NCBI RefSeq assembly: GCF_046845755.1
Contig: NZ_CP177357.1
Coordinates: 1,550,001 to 1,614,000, forward strand
DNA length: 64,000 nt
Direction of reading: 5' to 3'
Source of the DNA: Rubrivirga sp046845755
GTDB taxonomy: Bacteria; Bacteroidota; Rhodothermia; Rhodothermales; Rubricoccaceae
Within the stretch, counting starts at the first letter, position 1. Every line of letters starts with the position of its first letter. The position numbers and the translations under genes are program-made. Positions 24,220-33,614 of this stretch are shown here, one piece after another. The notes below the pieces were generated by a model. That model was not told the DNA's origin and did no database searches. It saw nothing but the letters and a program-made list of their open reading frames with translations.

Positions 24220-25502
24220 GCGGGGTCTGAGGCCTCGAGCTCGATGCGGAACGTGGTCCCGGCGCCGGGCCGCGTCTCGGCGACGGTGAGGCTCCCACCG
24301 TGGTACGTCTCCACGATGCGCCGTGCCAGGCTCAGGCCGAGCCCCCAGCCCCGGCGCTTGGTCGAGAAGCCCGGGCGGAAGACGTGCCGCGCCGTCGCCC
24401 GGTCCATCCCCTTGCCCGTGTCGCGGACCGTCACGATCGCGCGCCCCCCCTCCTCTTGCGCCACGACGGCGATCCGGTTCGGGCCGGCGACGCCCTCGAA
24501 GGCGTCGAGCGCGTTCTTGAGCAGGTTCTCGACCACCCACTCGAACAGGTCCGGGTTGAGCCGCGCCCACAGGTCGTCCGGTGCGTGGACGGTGATCGAG
24601 ACCGGCGCGCTGGTCGGGACGCGGCGGCGCATGTAGTCGGCGACGCCGTCGAGGACGGGGCGGACGCGCGTGGGCTCCAGCGTCGGGAGGGAGCCGATCT
24701 TTTCGAACCGGTCGGCCACGCGGCGCAGGCGCTCCACGTCCTGCTCGAGTTCGTCGGCGATCTGCTCGCTGGGCGCGGCGTCGCCCAGGCGGAGCAGCTC
24801 GATCCAGCCGATCATCGACGACAACGGCGTGCCGAGCTGGTGCGCGGCTTCCTTCGCCATCCCCACCCACAGGCTCGACTGCTCGCTGCGGCGGAGGTAC
24901 GAGAACCCGAGGTAGCCGACGAGCACGAAGAGGGCCACGACGCCGAGTTGGACGGTCGGGAACAGCCGTGTCATCCGCGCCAGCGGGCTCTCGCCGTAGT
25001 GGACCAGGAGCGGCCCGTTCGGCGACTCGCGGATCCGGATCGGCGCGTGGACCTCGTCGAACGCCGACGCCAGCGCGAGCGCCGCCTCGCCGTCGGCCTC
25101 CACATTCCGAGAGGCCGAGACGTAGGTGATCGCCTCGTCTGTGATGATGGCCGGGACGCTGAACCGGTCGGGCACGATGATCTCGGAGACCACGAAGTCG
25201 AGCCCGTCGTCCGCAGGCCCGTCGCGCAAGGTGTCGAGCGCCGCCAGCAGGGCGGCCGCGTCCTCCCGCTCCGACTGGCGCAGGAGGGCGGCGAGGTCGT
25301 CGTACACCGCCTCGGCCGACGGGCGTGCCGACAGGCGGTACTGGAACTCGATGGCGCTCGCCCACAACTCGACCGCCTGCGCGTCCTGGGCCTCGAGCCG
25401 GTCCGCCAGCCGGCTCGTGAACCACAGCGACGACACGCCGATGGCGACGGCCGCCAGGATCAGCCCGAGCTTGATCTTGGCGCTGGTGCGGTAGGCCCTC
25501 AC
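24216..25502 (-). CDS. Membrane sensor histidine kinase
   Basis: A 428-residue histidine kinase with two transmembrane segments (about 10-30 and 183-203) framing an extracytoplasmic sensor region. The H-box has H221 in AKEAAHQLGTPLSSMIGWIE, the HQLGTPLS variant common in Bacteroidota kinases. The N-box is ENLLKNALDAFEG, followed by RDTGKGM, GFSTKRRGWGLGLSLARRIV and a G-rich end. No response regulator adjoins it, so it is an orphan in this window. It starts at GTG overlapping the DUF3667 stop (GTGA), suggesting a functional link with that membrane protein. Confidence 0.9.
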   Translation of the reverse strand: MRAYRTSAKIKLGLILAAVAIGVSSLWFTSRLADRLEAQDAQAVELWASAIEFQYRLSARPSAEAVYDDLAALLRQSEREDAAALLAALDTLRDGPADDGLDFVVSEIIVPDRFSVPAIITDEAITYVSASRNVEADGEAALALASAFDEVHAPIRIRESPNGPLLVHYGESPLARMTRLFPTVQLGVVALFVLVGYLGFSYLRRSEQSSLWVGMAKEAAHQLGTPLSSMIGWIELLRLGDAAPSEQIADELEQDVERLRRVADRFEKIGSLPTLEPTRVRPVLDGVADYMRRRVPTSAPVSITVHAPDDLWARLNPDLFEWVVENLLKNALDAFEGVAGPNRIAVVAQEEGGRAIVTVRDTGKGMDRATARHVFRPGFSTKRRGWGLGLSLARRIVETYHGGSLTVAETRPGAGTTFRIELEASDPA

Positions 25503-26350
25503 GTGGGCAGGGCGACGACGACGAGCATCCCCGTCGCGAAGATGACCATCCACGCCACGACCGGCCCGATCGTGACGGCGGGCGCCGAGGCTAGCGCCTT
25601 GAGCGTGCCGACCCCGTAGAACCGGCGGATGGCGAGCGCAGCGTAAACGTAGGACGCCACGAAGCACGCGCCGAGCACCGCCCAGTTCGCCGCCCCGAAC
25701 GAGTGCCCGAGCGTATCGCCGATCGACACGAGCGCGACCAGCTGTGCCAGCCGACGCGCCGCCAGCAGCAGCACGACGACGCAGAACACGTGGATCGCCA
25801 GGACGAAGTGGGCCGTGTACGCCGGACGGCGGAAGTGGTAGAGCACGTAGAGCCCGAACCCGCCGAGCGGCATGAGCAGGAAAAACCACCGGCTCCCGAG
25901 CGCCATCATCCCGTCCAGATAGTCGGCGACCCGGTCGACTTTGGCGGGCGGGACCGTCCCCCGCAGCATCTCGCGCCGTTCAGCGGCGTCCTCCTCGGCG
26001 GTCTCCGCCGAGGGCGGGTCCATCACCGTCTTGGCCAGTTCGTAGCTGGCGGAGGCCCCCACGAACACCAGGCTGCACAGCAAGTAGAGCCGGAACGGCG
26101 CCACATGCCGCGCGCGGCGCCCGGCCGCCCAGTCGCGCGACAGCTCGCCCGGCCGGCGGAGCAGGACTCCGAGCGTCTGGAGGACGCGGCCGTCGAAGGA
26201 GAACACGTCGCCCGCGAACCCGGCGAGCACGCGGCGGAGCGGGAGGTCCGGCGGCTCGTCGCGCTGGCCGCACGCCGCGCAGTACGGCCCCGCCAGCCGC
26301 GCCTCACAGTTGAGGCAGGCGCGGGCGTCGACGGGCAAGACCTCGGACAT
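25499..26350 (-). CDS. DUF3667 family membrane protein
   Basis: A 283-residue multipass protein. The N-terminal zinc-ribbon-like CLNCEARLAGPYCAACGQR (about 12-30) and the following FSFDGRVLQTLGVLLRRPGE define DUF3667, common in Bacteroidota. About four to five transmembrane helices fill residues 85-283. Function is unknown. It is translationally coupled to the downstream histidine kinase. A TAGGTTTCG box lies 19 bp upstream at 26369-26377. Confidence 0.85.
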   Translation of the reverse strand: MSEVLPVDARACLNCEARLAGPYCAACGQRDEPPDLPLRRVLAGFAGDVFSFDGRVLQTLGVLLRRPGELSRDWAAGRRARHVAPFRLYLLCSLVFVGASASYELAKTVMDPPSAETAEEDAAERREMLRGTVPPAKVDRVADYLDGMMALGSRWFFLLMPLGGFGLYVLYHFRRPAYTAHFVLAIHVFCVVVLLLAARRLAQLVALVSIGDTLGHSFGAANWAVLGACFVASYVYAALAIRRFYGVGTLKALASAPAVTIGPVVAWMVIFATGMLVVVALPT

Positions 26351-26368
26351 GGGCGGCGGGGGCGGCGG

Positions 26369-26377
26369 CGAAACCTA
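26369..26377 (-). promoter_or_regulatory. Possible promoter box TAGGTTTCG upstream of the DUF3667 gene
   Basis: The minus strand reads TAGGTTTCG, close to the TAnnTTTG pattern, 19 bp before the ATG. It would drive DUF3667 and the coupled kinase. Confidence 0.35.
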
Positions 26378-26403
26378 CCCCCGCCGGCTGGCCGGCGGGC
26401 TCG

Positions 26404-27681
<1,278 letters not shown>

Positions 27682-27708
27682 GGATTCAGGGCATGTGGGC
27701 TGGGGCAA

Positions 27709-27740
27709 GGGGCACGAGGCCGGGCTCTCACCCGTGCCCC
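27709..27740 (-). terminator. Hairpin between the STAS gene and purA
   Basis: GGGGCACG (27709-27716) pairs with CGTGCCCC (27733-27740) across a 16-base loop, in the gap downstream of the STAS gene. On the minus strand it is followed by TTGCCCC rather than a U run, so termination would be weak or factor-dependent. Confidence 0.4.
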
Positions 27741-27760
27741 CGTCCCACTTTCCCCACGCC

Positions 27761-28096
27761 TTAGTAGCTAGCGACGGCGGCGTCGACGGTGTCGAACGAC
27801 TGGAACACGCCGTCGAGGCGCGTCACGTCGAGGAGGGCGCGGATGCGCTCGCCGACGGCCGCCAGCCGGAGGTCGCCCCCGGCGTTGCGGGCCGTGGTCA
27901 GCGCGCCGATCAGCATCCCGAGGCCGGACGAGTTCATGTGCCGGACGCCCGACAAGTCGACGACGGCGTTGAGTGGGCCTTCGCCGCGCGCCTTGTGGAG
28001 CTCGGCGTGCAGCGCGGACCCGTCGGGGCCGCCCAGGGCGTCGCCGTCGAGGGCGAGGACGGCCACGCCGTCGGTCGTGGTTCGAGTGATGGTCAT
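27761..28096 (-). CDS. STAS-domain protein (anti-sigma factor antagonist type)
   Basis: A 111-residue stand-alone STAS domain. The segment VVDLSGVRHMNSSGLGMLIG carries the Ser pair at the position phosphorylated in SpoIIAA/RsbV. The fold pattern (TTTDGVAVLALDGDALGG at the start) fits an anti-anti-sigma factor. No RsbW-like kinase is adjacent. ATG at 28096 is chosen as the closest to the fold, with a promoter box 21 bp upstream. Confidence 0.85.
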   Translation of the reverse strand: MTITRTTTDGVAVLALDGDALGGPDGSALHAELHKARGEGPLNAVVDLSGVRHMNSSGLGMLIGALTTARNAGGDLRLAAVGERIRALLDVTRLDGVFQSFDTVDAAVASY

Positions 28097-28116
28097 GGCG
28101 CCAGAGAGGGTGTGCC

Positions 28117-28124
28117 GCAAGCTA
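28117..28124 (-). promoter_or_regulatory. Promoter box TAGCTTGC upstream of the STAS gene
   Basis: The minus strand reads TAGCTTGC 21 bp before the ATG. The same sequence stands at the same distance type before secG. Confidence 0.5.
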
Positions 28125-28153
28125 GCGGTGGAGCGGGGGGGCCCGCGTGAAAG

Positions 28154-28193
28154 ACGAGGGCGGAGAAGAGCCCGTGCTCTCCCCCGCCCTCGT
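28154..28193 (-). terminator. Strong hairpin after secF
   Basis: ACGAGGGCGG (28154-28163) pairs perfectly with CCGCCCTCGT (28184-28193), with a further AGAGC/GCTCT inner stem. On the minus strand the next bases are CTTTC. It lies just past the secF stop and most likely ends the secD-secF transcript. Confidence 0.6.
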
Positions 28194-28216
28194 GCGTCCG
28201 TGTCGGTCCGTGTGCG

Positions 28217-29152
28217 CTAGGCCGTCGCGACGGAGACGCCGCGGCGGGCCGGCGCGTACTTGTCGCGCAGCGCGACGACGATCGGGCTCGCCACGAAGAT
28301 CGACGAGTACGTACCGACCGAGATGCCGACCAGGAGCGCCAGCGAGAAGCCCTTGAGGACCTCGCCGCCGATCAGGAACAGCACGAACACGGCGATCAAC
28401 GTCGTGCCCGAGGTCAGCACCGTCCGCGACAGCGTCGTGTTGACGGCCCGGTTGGCGATGTCGACGTAGGGCTCGGTCTTGAACAGCAGCGCGTACTCGC
28501 GGATGCGGTCGAACACGACAACGGTGTCGTTGATCGAGTACCCGACGATCGTCAGCAGCGCCGCGATGATGGCCTGGTCGATCTGCAACGAGAACGGCGT
28601 GATGTTGTGGAGCAGCGCGAACAGGCCGAGCACGATGATGACGTCGTGGGCCAGCGTGATCACGGCGGCCACGGCGTAGCGCCAGTCGAACCGGACGAAG
28701 ATGTACAGCAGGATCACGAACAGGGCCCCGAGCACGAGCACGATGGCCTTGCTCTTAAGGTCGGACGCGATGCTCGGCGTCACGAGCGACTTGCCGATCA
28801 GGTCCGGGCTGGACCCGGCGAACGACTCGCCGATGGTCGAGAGCACGGTCGCCTCCAGGGCGTCGGCGTCGCCGCCGGCGGCCGTGCGGACAAGGAGCGT
28901 TTCGGGGTTGCCGAACTCTTTGACCTGGAAGACCTCGCCGGTCGCCGTGCCGAGCGCCGAGGCCACCTCGGTCGACGGGATCGCCGCTTCGGTCTCGACG
29001 ATGAACTCGGTGCCGCCCTTGAAGTCGATCCCGGCCTCGAGGCCGGGGTAGAACAGGGAGATGATGGCGACCGTCAGGAGGACCCCGGAGATCAGGTAGC
29101 TGTCCTTGTTGGTGCCGAGGAAGTTGAAGTTGGTGTTTTCGAGGATGCGCAT
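28217..29152 (-). CDS. secF: Protein translocase subunit SecF
   Basis: Inner-membrane partner of SecD that uses the proton-motive force to complete protein export. The 311-residue protein has six transmembrane helices. Diagnostic stretches are GIDFKGGTEFIVET near the N-terminus, FVRFDWRYAVAAVITLAHDV, IIAALLTIVGYSINDTVVVF and FDRIREY. It is separate from SecD (many Bacteroidota have a fused SecDF) and follows it after 80 bp on the same strand. Confidence 0.96.
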   Translation of the reverse strand: MRILENTNFNFLGTNKDSYLISGVLLTVAIISLFYPGLEAGIDFKGGTEFIVETEAAIPSTEVASALGTATGEVFQVKEFGNPETLLVRTAAGGDADALEATVLSTIGESFAGSSPDLIGKSLVTPSIASDLKSKAIVLVLGALFVILLYIFVRFDWRYAVAAVITLAHDVIIVLGLFALLHNITPFSLQIDQAIIAALLTIVGYSINDTVVVFDRIREYALLFKTEPYVDIANRAVNTTLSRTVLTSGTTLIAVFVLFLIGGEVLKGFSLALLVGISVGTYSSIFVASPIVVALRDKYAPARRGVSVATA

Positions 29153-29232
29153 GTCAGAGGGTGTTCAGTAATCGGTGATCGGGGATTGGTGAGCCGTCAG
29201 CCCGAGGGCGGGCGGCCGAAAACCGACGACTG

Positions 29233-31149
29233 CTAGCCGAAGGCGACGTCGACGCCGCGCTCCGAGACCAGGTAGTCGATGAGGAGGCGGGTCACGACGA
29301 GGGCCGTGAAGAGGGACGTCAGGATGCCGGCCATCAGCGTGACGGCGAAGCCCTGGATGGGGCCGACGCCGAACGAGAACAGGATGACGCCGATGAGGAA
29401 CGTCGTGATGTTGGCGTCGGCGATGGCGGAGAGCGCCTTGCCGAAGCCGCCCTCGACCGACGCCTTCATCGTCTTGCCCGAGGCCATCTCCTCCCGGATG
29501 CGCTCGAAGATGAGCACGTTCGCGTCGACGGCCATGCCGATCGTCAGCAGGATGCCCGCCATGCCCGGCAGCGTCAGCGTGGCGCCGAACGAGGCCAGGA
29601 CGCCGAAGATGAACAGGACGTTCAGCACGAGCGCGACGTTCGCGATCAGGCCCGCGCCCCGGTAGTACAGGGCCATAAAGATGCAGACCAAGATGAACCC
29701 GACCACGAGCGCTCGCGTGCCCGCCTTGATGGACGCCGCACCGAGGCTCGGCCCGACCGTCCGCTCCTCGACGATGTTGACCGGCGCCGGAAGCGCGCCC
29801 GACTTGAGGACCGTCACGATGTCATCGACCTCCTGGCGCGTGAAGCTGCCCGTGATCTGGGTCCGGCCGTTCGGGATCCGGTCGTTGATCGAGGGGAACG
29901 TGTAGACGAGGTCGTCGAGCACGATGACGACCGGCTTGCCGCGGTTGGCGCCGGTGATCTGGCTCCAGCGGCTGGCGCCGGCGCCGTCCATCGTCAGCGA
30001 GACCTGGGGGGCGTTCGTGTACGGATCGAAGTCCGTGCGGGCGTCGGTGATGGTCTCGCCCTGGAGCTCGACGCGCTCGTTGACGGCCAGGATGTAGTGG
30101 ACGCCGTCGCCGTCGGCCGTCGTGCCCGCGTCGGGGCCGGCGGTGAACAGCAGGCGGGCGCCAGCCGGGATCAGCCGGGCCACGCCGGGCGCCTCCAGCA
30201 GGCGACGCGCCTCGGCGGTGTCGGCCTCGGCGACCTGCCCGAAGATGGGCGAGTTCGACGACGGGTCGAGCTGGAGGCGCTGGACGACGGCCGCGAGCGG
30301 GTTGCCGCCCTCGGCGCGCGTCTCAGCGCCGGCAGTGATGTCCCCGAGGTCGAGCACGTCCGAGGTGTCGGCGTCGGCGGCCGTCGAGTCCGCTGCCGCA
30401 GCGGTCGTGTCGGCAGCCGCGTCCTGGCCCTCATTCTCGTAGTAGGCGAAAATGGCAGCGGCGGACTGCTGGATCTCGGCCGTCGGCGGCGTGAGGTGGA
30501 ACGTCAGCTGGGCCGTGCCCTTGAGCAGCTCGCGGACGCGCCGCTCGTCGTCGACGCCCGGGAGCTCGACGACGATGCGGGACGAGCCCTGGCGCTGGAT
30601 GAGCGGCTCGGTGACGCCGAACCGGTCGATCCGCTGGCGGATGATCTCCTCGGCGCGGACGAGCGCCTCCTCGACCTCCTCGCCGAGGTAGGCCTCGACG
30701 ACGTCGTTGTCGGACCGGGCGGTCACATCCGCGTCGGCGTTGCGGAAGTAGCGCGCCAGGCGCGTGCCGGGGCGGACCTCTTCGAGCGCGTCGGTGAAGA
30801 GCGAGACGTAGGCGGCGCCCGAAGTCTCGGCGCGCTCGTTCGCCAGCGCGATCGCCTCGTCGAACGTGTCGTCGGCGCGGCTGCCGGCCAGCTCGCGCAG
30901 GAGCGCGCCGGTGCCGACCTCGAGGGTGACGTGCATGCCGCCCTGAAGGTCGAGGCCCAGCTTGAGCGACTCCTCACTCGTGGCGACGAGGTCGTCGTTG
31001 TGCTCGTCGAGGTAGGCCTCGCGCTCGGCGGGGCTCATGGCCGCGAGCTCGCGGTTGTTGAGGGAGTTCTGGAACGTCGGGAACAGCTGCCACACCGAGA
31101 TGAGCAGCAGCGCCGCGACGGCGAAGATCTTGAATCCGTAGCCTTGCAT
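29233..31149 (-). CDS. secD: Protein translocase subunit SecD
   Basis: Export accessory subunit, 638 residues. The N-terminal helix (MQGYGFKIFAVAALLLISVW) is followed by the periplasmic P1 domain, with GLDLQGGMHVTLEVGTGALL near 50-70 and RIDRFGVTEPLIQRQGSSRI. An acidic Ala/Thr/Asp-rich insert of about 50 residues (near 220-270) is not part of the core. The membrane half has LTIGMAVDANVLIFERIREE and VEGGFGKALSAIADANITT. ATG at 31149 is chosen because it begins the first helix. Confidence 0.96.
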   Translation of the reverse strand: MQGYGFKIFAVAALLLISVWQLFPTFQNSLNNRELAAMSPAEREAYLDEHNDDLVATSEESLKLGLDLQGGMHVTLEVGTGALLRELAGSRADDTFDEAIALANERAETSGAAYVSLFTDALEEVRPGTRLARYFRNADADVTARSDNDVVEAYLGEEVEEALVRAEEIIRQRIDRFGVTEPLIQRQGSSRIVVELPGVDDERRVRELLKGTAQLTFHLTPPTAEIQQSAAAIFAYYENEGQDAAADTTAAAADSTAADADTSDVLDLGDITAGAETRAEGGNPLAAVVQRLQLDPSSNSPIFGQVAEADTAEARRLLEAPGVARLIPAGARLLFTAGPDAGTTADGDGVHYILAVNERVELQGETITDARTDFDPYTNAPQVSLTMDGAGASRWSQITGANRGKPVVIVLDDLVYTFPSINDRIPNGRTQITGSFTRQEVDDIVTVLKSGALPAPVNIVEERTVGPSLGAASIKAGTRALVVGFILVCIFMALYYRGAGLIANVALVLNVLFIFGVLASFGATLTLPGMAGILLTIGMAVDANVLIFERIREEMASGKTMKASVEGGFGKALSAIADANITTFLIGVILFSFGVGPIQGFAVTLMAGILTSLFTALVVTRLLIDYLVSERGVDVAFG

Positions 31150-31259
31150 AGGGGCAGACGCCTCGGAGGGCGCCGGTAAGGGTCGAGGGACGGCGCCGGT
31201 CCCCAACGGACGGGCGCGCAAAACGATGACGGGTAAGGGGGGGCGCGAGCGCCCGAGCC

Positions 31260-31718
31260 CTAAGGGGCGCGCGGCTGCAGCGACGGCGCGCTGCGCCGGA
31301 CCGGGAGGTCGAGGACGCGAGCCGGCACGCGGCTCTGATCGGTAAGGCGGGCCTCGGCCACCGGCTCGCCAGCGACGGAGGCGGGCGACGGGGACGGGGC
31401 GGGCTGGGCCTTCGCCAGCGCCTCGGCCGGCGTGACGGGCGCGACGCCGGACAGCGACGGGGCCCCGAGCAGGTGCGCCACGGCCTCGGCCGAGACGCCG
31501 TCGACAGCGTCGGCGTAGACCTGAGCAAAGACGTCGACTGGATCGGTACCGGGCTCAGCGGCCCGGGCGGCGGCGAGCGCGCGGTCGAACGCCTCCGAGT
31601 CGTCCAGCACCGCGAGGGCGGGTGACGCAGCCGCCGACGGCGCCAGCGGCAACCCGAGCGCGACCGCGAGGGCGGCGACGACGAGGCGGCGGAGCAGGGC
31701 GGAGCGGAGCGGGCGCAC
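31260..31718 (-). CDS. Hypothetical secreted protein
   Basis: A 152-residue protein starting at GTG 31718. It has a clear signal peptide (RRLVVAALAVALGLPLAPSA, cleavage likely near AAA). The mature region is Ala/Pro-rich with SPSPASVAGEP and no recognisable domain. It lies upstream of secD on the same strand. Codon use looks normal. The length and leader make it plausible but not certain. Confidence 0.5.
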   Translation of the reverse strand: MRPLRSALLRRLVVAALAVALGLPLAPSAAASPALAVLDDSEAFDRALAAARAAEPGTDPVDVFAQVYADAVDGVSAEAVAHLLGAPSLSGVAPVTPAEALAKAQPAPSPSPASVAGEPVAEARLTDQSRVPARVLDLPVRRSAPSLQPRAP

Positions 31719-31827
31719 GGGTGCGGGGGCGACGCTCCAACCTACGGCGAGGGCCGGCGGGCTCGGGACTCTCCCTATGCGGACTTCATGGAGTTGCCGT
31801 GCAGAGGGCGGCGAGCAACACTTGTAT

Positions 31828-31837
31828 GCAATAACGG
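31828..31837 (+). repeat. GCAATAACGG motif, copy 5
   Basis: Exact copy in the 121-bp gap between the secreted protein and the DUF427 gene, ending three bases before the DUF427 stop triplet. It has no hairpin partner. Confidence 0.75.
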
Positions 31838-31839
31838 GA

Positions 31840-32121
31840 CTAGGGCTCGACCGTTACGCCCTTCCAGAAGGCCACGTGGTCCCTGATCTCGGCCGCGGCG
31901 TCTTTCGGGGCTGGGTACAGCCAGGCCGCGTTCGCGTTCGTCGCCCCGTCGACGACGACGTCGAGGTAGTGGGCGGTCCCCTTCCACGGGCAGACCGACG
32001 TGTGGTCTGAAGGCTGCACGCGGCGCTCGTCGACCGAGCCGCGCGGGAAGTAGTGGTTGCCTTCGACGACGACGGTGGCGTCGCTCTCGGCGATAACGGC
32101 GCCGTTCCAAAGTGCTTTCAT
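31840..32121 (-). CDS. DUF427 domain protein
   Basis: A 93-residue single-domain protein of the DUF427 family (NHYFPRGSVDERRVQPSDHT, then CPWKGTAHYLDVVVDG). The family's CPWKG and YF motifs are present. Function is unassigned. The ATG at 32121 directly abuts a heptanucleotide repeat array, and the upstream frame through the array remains open (PSPVPRPP repeats), so unit changes could alter an N-terminally extended form. A one-mismatch copy of the GCAATAACGG motif lies inside at 32090. Confidence 0.88.
   Translation of the reverse strand: MKALWNGAVIAESDATVVVEGNHYFPRGSVDERRVQPSDHTSVCPWKGTAHYLDVVVDGATNANAAWLYPAPKDAAAEIRDHVAFWKGVTVEP
32090..32099 (+). repeat. GCAATAACGG-like motif (one mismatch, GCGATAACGG)
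   Basis: Nine of ten bases match the 10-mer, same strand, 262 bp from copy 5. It is antisense within DUF427 and weaker evidence than the exact copies. Confidence 0.4.
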
Positions 32122-32190
32122 GGGGACGGGGGACGGGGGACGGGGGACGGGGGACGGGGGACGGGGGACGGGGGACGGGGGACGGGGGAC
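32122..32190. repeat. Heptanucleotide microsatellite (GGGGGAC)n, about 9.9 copies
   Basis: A 6-base partial unit GGGGAC is followed by nine perfect GGGGGAC units without interruption. It touches the ATG of the DUF427 gene on its upstream side, where promoter or leader elements would be. The G-runs could form a G-quadruplex. Unit length is not a multiple of three. Confidence 0.97.
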
Positions 32191-32252
32191 GGAAGGTGCT
32201 CGCGGCACGCATCGAGATGCGCCAGCAGGCCGTTTTCTTTCGCCAGCTCAGC

Positions 32253-32549
32253 TCACCCCTCGTCCCGCCGCTCGGCCCGGACGCCTGCCGACACCTCGCG
32301 GGGCGTCGGCACAACGGCGACGCGGGCGCCTCGGAAGGGATCGACGACGACGGTCAGCCACTGGTACTGCGAGAGGTCGGCCCGCTCGCGGCCGAACCGC
32401 TCGGCGACCGCCGACTTAAGCGCCTCGTAGGCGTCGGGGCCAACCAAGATGGCATGGGGCTCGCCGCCCGATTCGCGCAGGGAGCGGACCTGCTCGTCGA
32501 TCTCGGACAGGAGGTCGTCGGGGGCGGGCGCAGCGTCGGTGACGGTCAT
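32253..32549 (-). CDS. Small hypothetical protein
   Basis: A 98-residue acidic protein starting at ATG 32549. The N-terminal half is helical (DDLLSEIDEQVRSLRESGG) and the core reads HAILVGPDAYEALKSAVAER, then QYQWLTVVVDPFRGARVAVV. I do not recognise the family. The regular helix/strand pattern and an ATG free of overlaps support it being real. It lies 63 bp upstream of the microsatellite. Confidence 0.65.
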   Translation of the reverse strand: MTVTDAAPAPDDLLSEIDEQVRSLRESGGEPHAILVGPDAYEALKSAVAERFGRERADLSQYQWLTVVVDPFRGARVAVVPTPREVSAGVRAERRDEG

Positions 32550-32574
32550 GGGGCCGGTAGGCGTGGAGCCGGTC

Positions 32575-32582
32575 TACCTTCG
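32575..32582 (+). promoter_or_regulatory. Promoter box TACCTTCG upstream of the monoacylglycerol-lipase-like gene
   Basis: TACCTTCG begins 26 bp before the ATG at 32601 and fits the TAnnTTCG pattern. Confidence 0.45.
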
Positions 32583-32600
32583 GGCCCCACCCCGCGATCC

Positions 32601-33440
32601 ATGACGCACGACACGGGCTCTCTCATTTCTTTCGACGGCCGCACCCTGTTCACGCGGGCGTGGACGCCAGACGGTGACCTCCGCGGCGTCGTGCTGATCG
32701 TCCACGGGCTCCACGAGCACAGCGGGCGCTACGCGTACGCCGCCAGCGCGCTCATGCAGCGCAGCTACGCCGTCCGCGCGCTCGACCTCAGGGGCCACGG
32801 CCGTTCGGACGGCCCACGCGGGCAGGTCGAGGGGTTCGACGAGTACGTCGACGACCTCCGCCTTTTCCTGTCGCGCGTCCAGGAGGAGGCCGGCGACCGC
32901 CCCGTGTTTCTGATGGGCCAGTCGATGGGCGGGCTCGTCGTCGCCCGGCTCGTCGCCAGCGGGGGCGCCGACGGGGTGGCCGGGGTCGCCCTCACGTCCG
33001 CGGTGCTCGACGTGCCCGAGGGCACGCCCGGCTGGCTGCAATCGGTGGCCGACGTGCTCGCGCGCTGGGTGCCGACGCTCCCGGTCCAGTCGATCGACCT
33101 CTCGGCGCTCTCGCGCGACCCGAGCGTCGAGGCGGCATACCGCGCCGACCCCCTCGCGATCGTGCAGGGCGTCCGCGTACGGTTGGCGGCGGAGATGCGC
33201 CGCGCGTTCCTGGCCGTCCGCGAGCGGCCGCAGCGGTTCACGATGCCGCTGTACCTGACGCACGGGACCGACGACGAGATCACCCCGCCCTCCGGCACGA
33301 AATGGCTCGCGGAGCACGCCGCGTCCGACGACGTGACGCTCCAGCTGTGGCCGGGCCTCTTGCACGAGACGTTCCACGAGCCCGAGCGCGACGAGACCAT
33401 CGGCCACTTTGCCGACTGGCTCGACGCGCACACCGGCTGA
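32601..33440 (+). CDS. Alpha/beta hydrolase, monoacylglycerol-lipase-like (Hydrolase_4)
   Basis: A 279-residue serine hydrolase of the lysophospholipase/monoglyceride-lipase group. The oxyanion region is LIVHGLHEHSGRYAYAAS and the nucleophile Ser is in LMGQSMGGLVVARL. The Asp is in LTHGTDDEITPP and the His in WPGLLHETFHEP. RALDLRGHGRSDGPRG is the family's second signature. ATG at 32601 follows a promoter box. It is followed by the tRNA gene on the opposite strand. Confidence 0.92.
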   Translation: MTHDTGSLISFDGRTLFTRAWTPDGDLRGVVLIVHGLHEHSGRYAYAASALMQRSYAVRALDLRGHGRSDGPRGQVEGFDEYVDDLRLFLSRVQEEAGDRPVFLMGQSMGGLVVARLVASGGADGVAGVALTSAVLDVPEGTPGWLQSVADVLARWVPTLPVQSIDLSALSRDPSVEAAYRADPLAIVQGVRVRLAAEMRRAFLAVRERPQRFTMPLYLTHGTDDEITPPSGTKWLAEHAASDDVTLQLWPGLLHETFHEPERDETIGHFADWLDAHTG

Positions 33441-33441
33441 G

Positions 33442-33515
33442 TGCCCTCGACAGGAATCGAACCTGTGGCCTACTCTTTAGGAGAGAGTCGCTCTATCCGA
33501 CTGAGCTACGAGGGC
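33442..33515 (-). tRNA. tRNA-Arg (anticodon CCT)
   Basis: A 74-nt cloverleaf on the minus strand. The acceptor stem GCCCTCG/CGAGGGC has discriminator A. The D-arm is GCTCAGTCGGATAGAGC and the anticodon arm ACTCT-CTCCTAA-AGAGT gives anticodon CCT (codon AGG). The T-arm CAGG-TTCGATT-CCTG follows. CCA is not encoded. Arg-AGG is a rare codon in such GC-rich genomes. Confidence 0.97.
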
Positions 33516-33521
33516 GTGGGA

Positions 33522-33529
33522 CGAAGATA
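33522..33529 (-). promoter_or_regulatory. Promoter box TATCTTCG immediately before the tRNA-Arg gene
   Basis: The minus strand reads TATCTTCG, ending 6 bp before the first tRNA base. The position is right for a -7/-10 element because the tRNA 5' end is close to the transcription start. This anchors the TAnnTTCG pattern found elsewhere. Confidence 0.6.
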
Positions 33530-33586
33530 GCAAGCGGCCACCAGGTGGCTGAGCTCCACCCTCGGGCTGGCCGGACGTGCGCAGTC

Positions 33587-33594
33587 TAGCTTGG
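33587..33594 (+). promoter_or_regulatory. Promoter box TAGCTTGG upstream of the MFS gene
   Basis: TAGCTTGG begins 28 bp before the ATG at 33615. The sequence and distance are the same as before the SAM-hydrolase gene. Confidence 0.5.
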
Positions 33595-33614
33595 GCCGCC
33601 CCTCCCCCATCCGA

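Noticed and set aside
32122..32190. CRISPR-like array
   Set aside because: The units are 7 bp with no spacers, so it is a microsatellite. No cas genes are present.
33302..33589. A 95-codon plus-strand frame containing DRNRTCGLLFRRESLYPTELRG
   Set aside because: This is the typical false protein read across an antisense tRNA gene.
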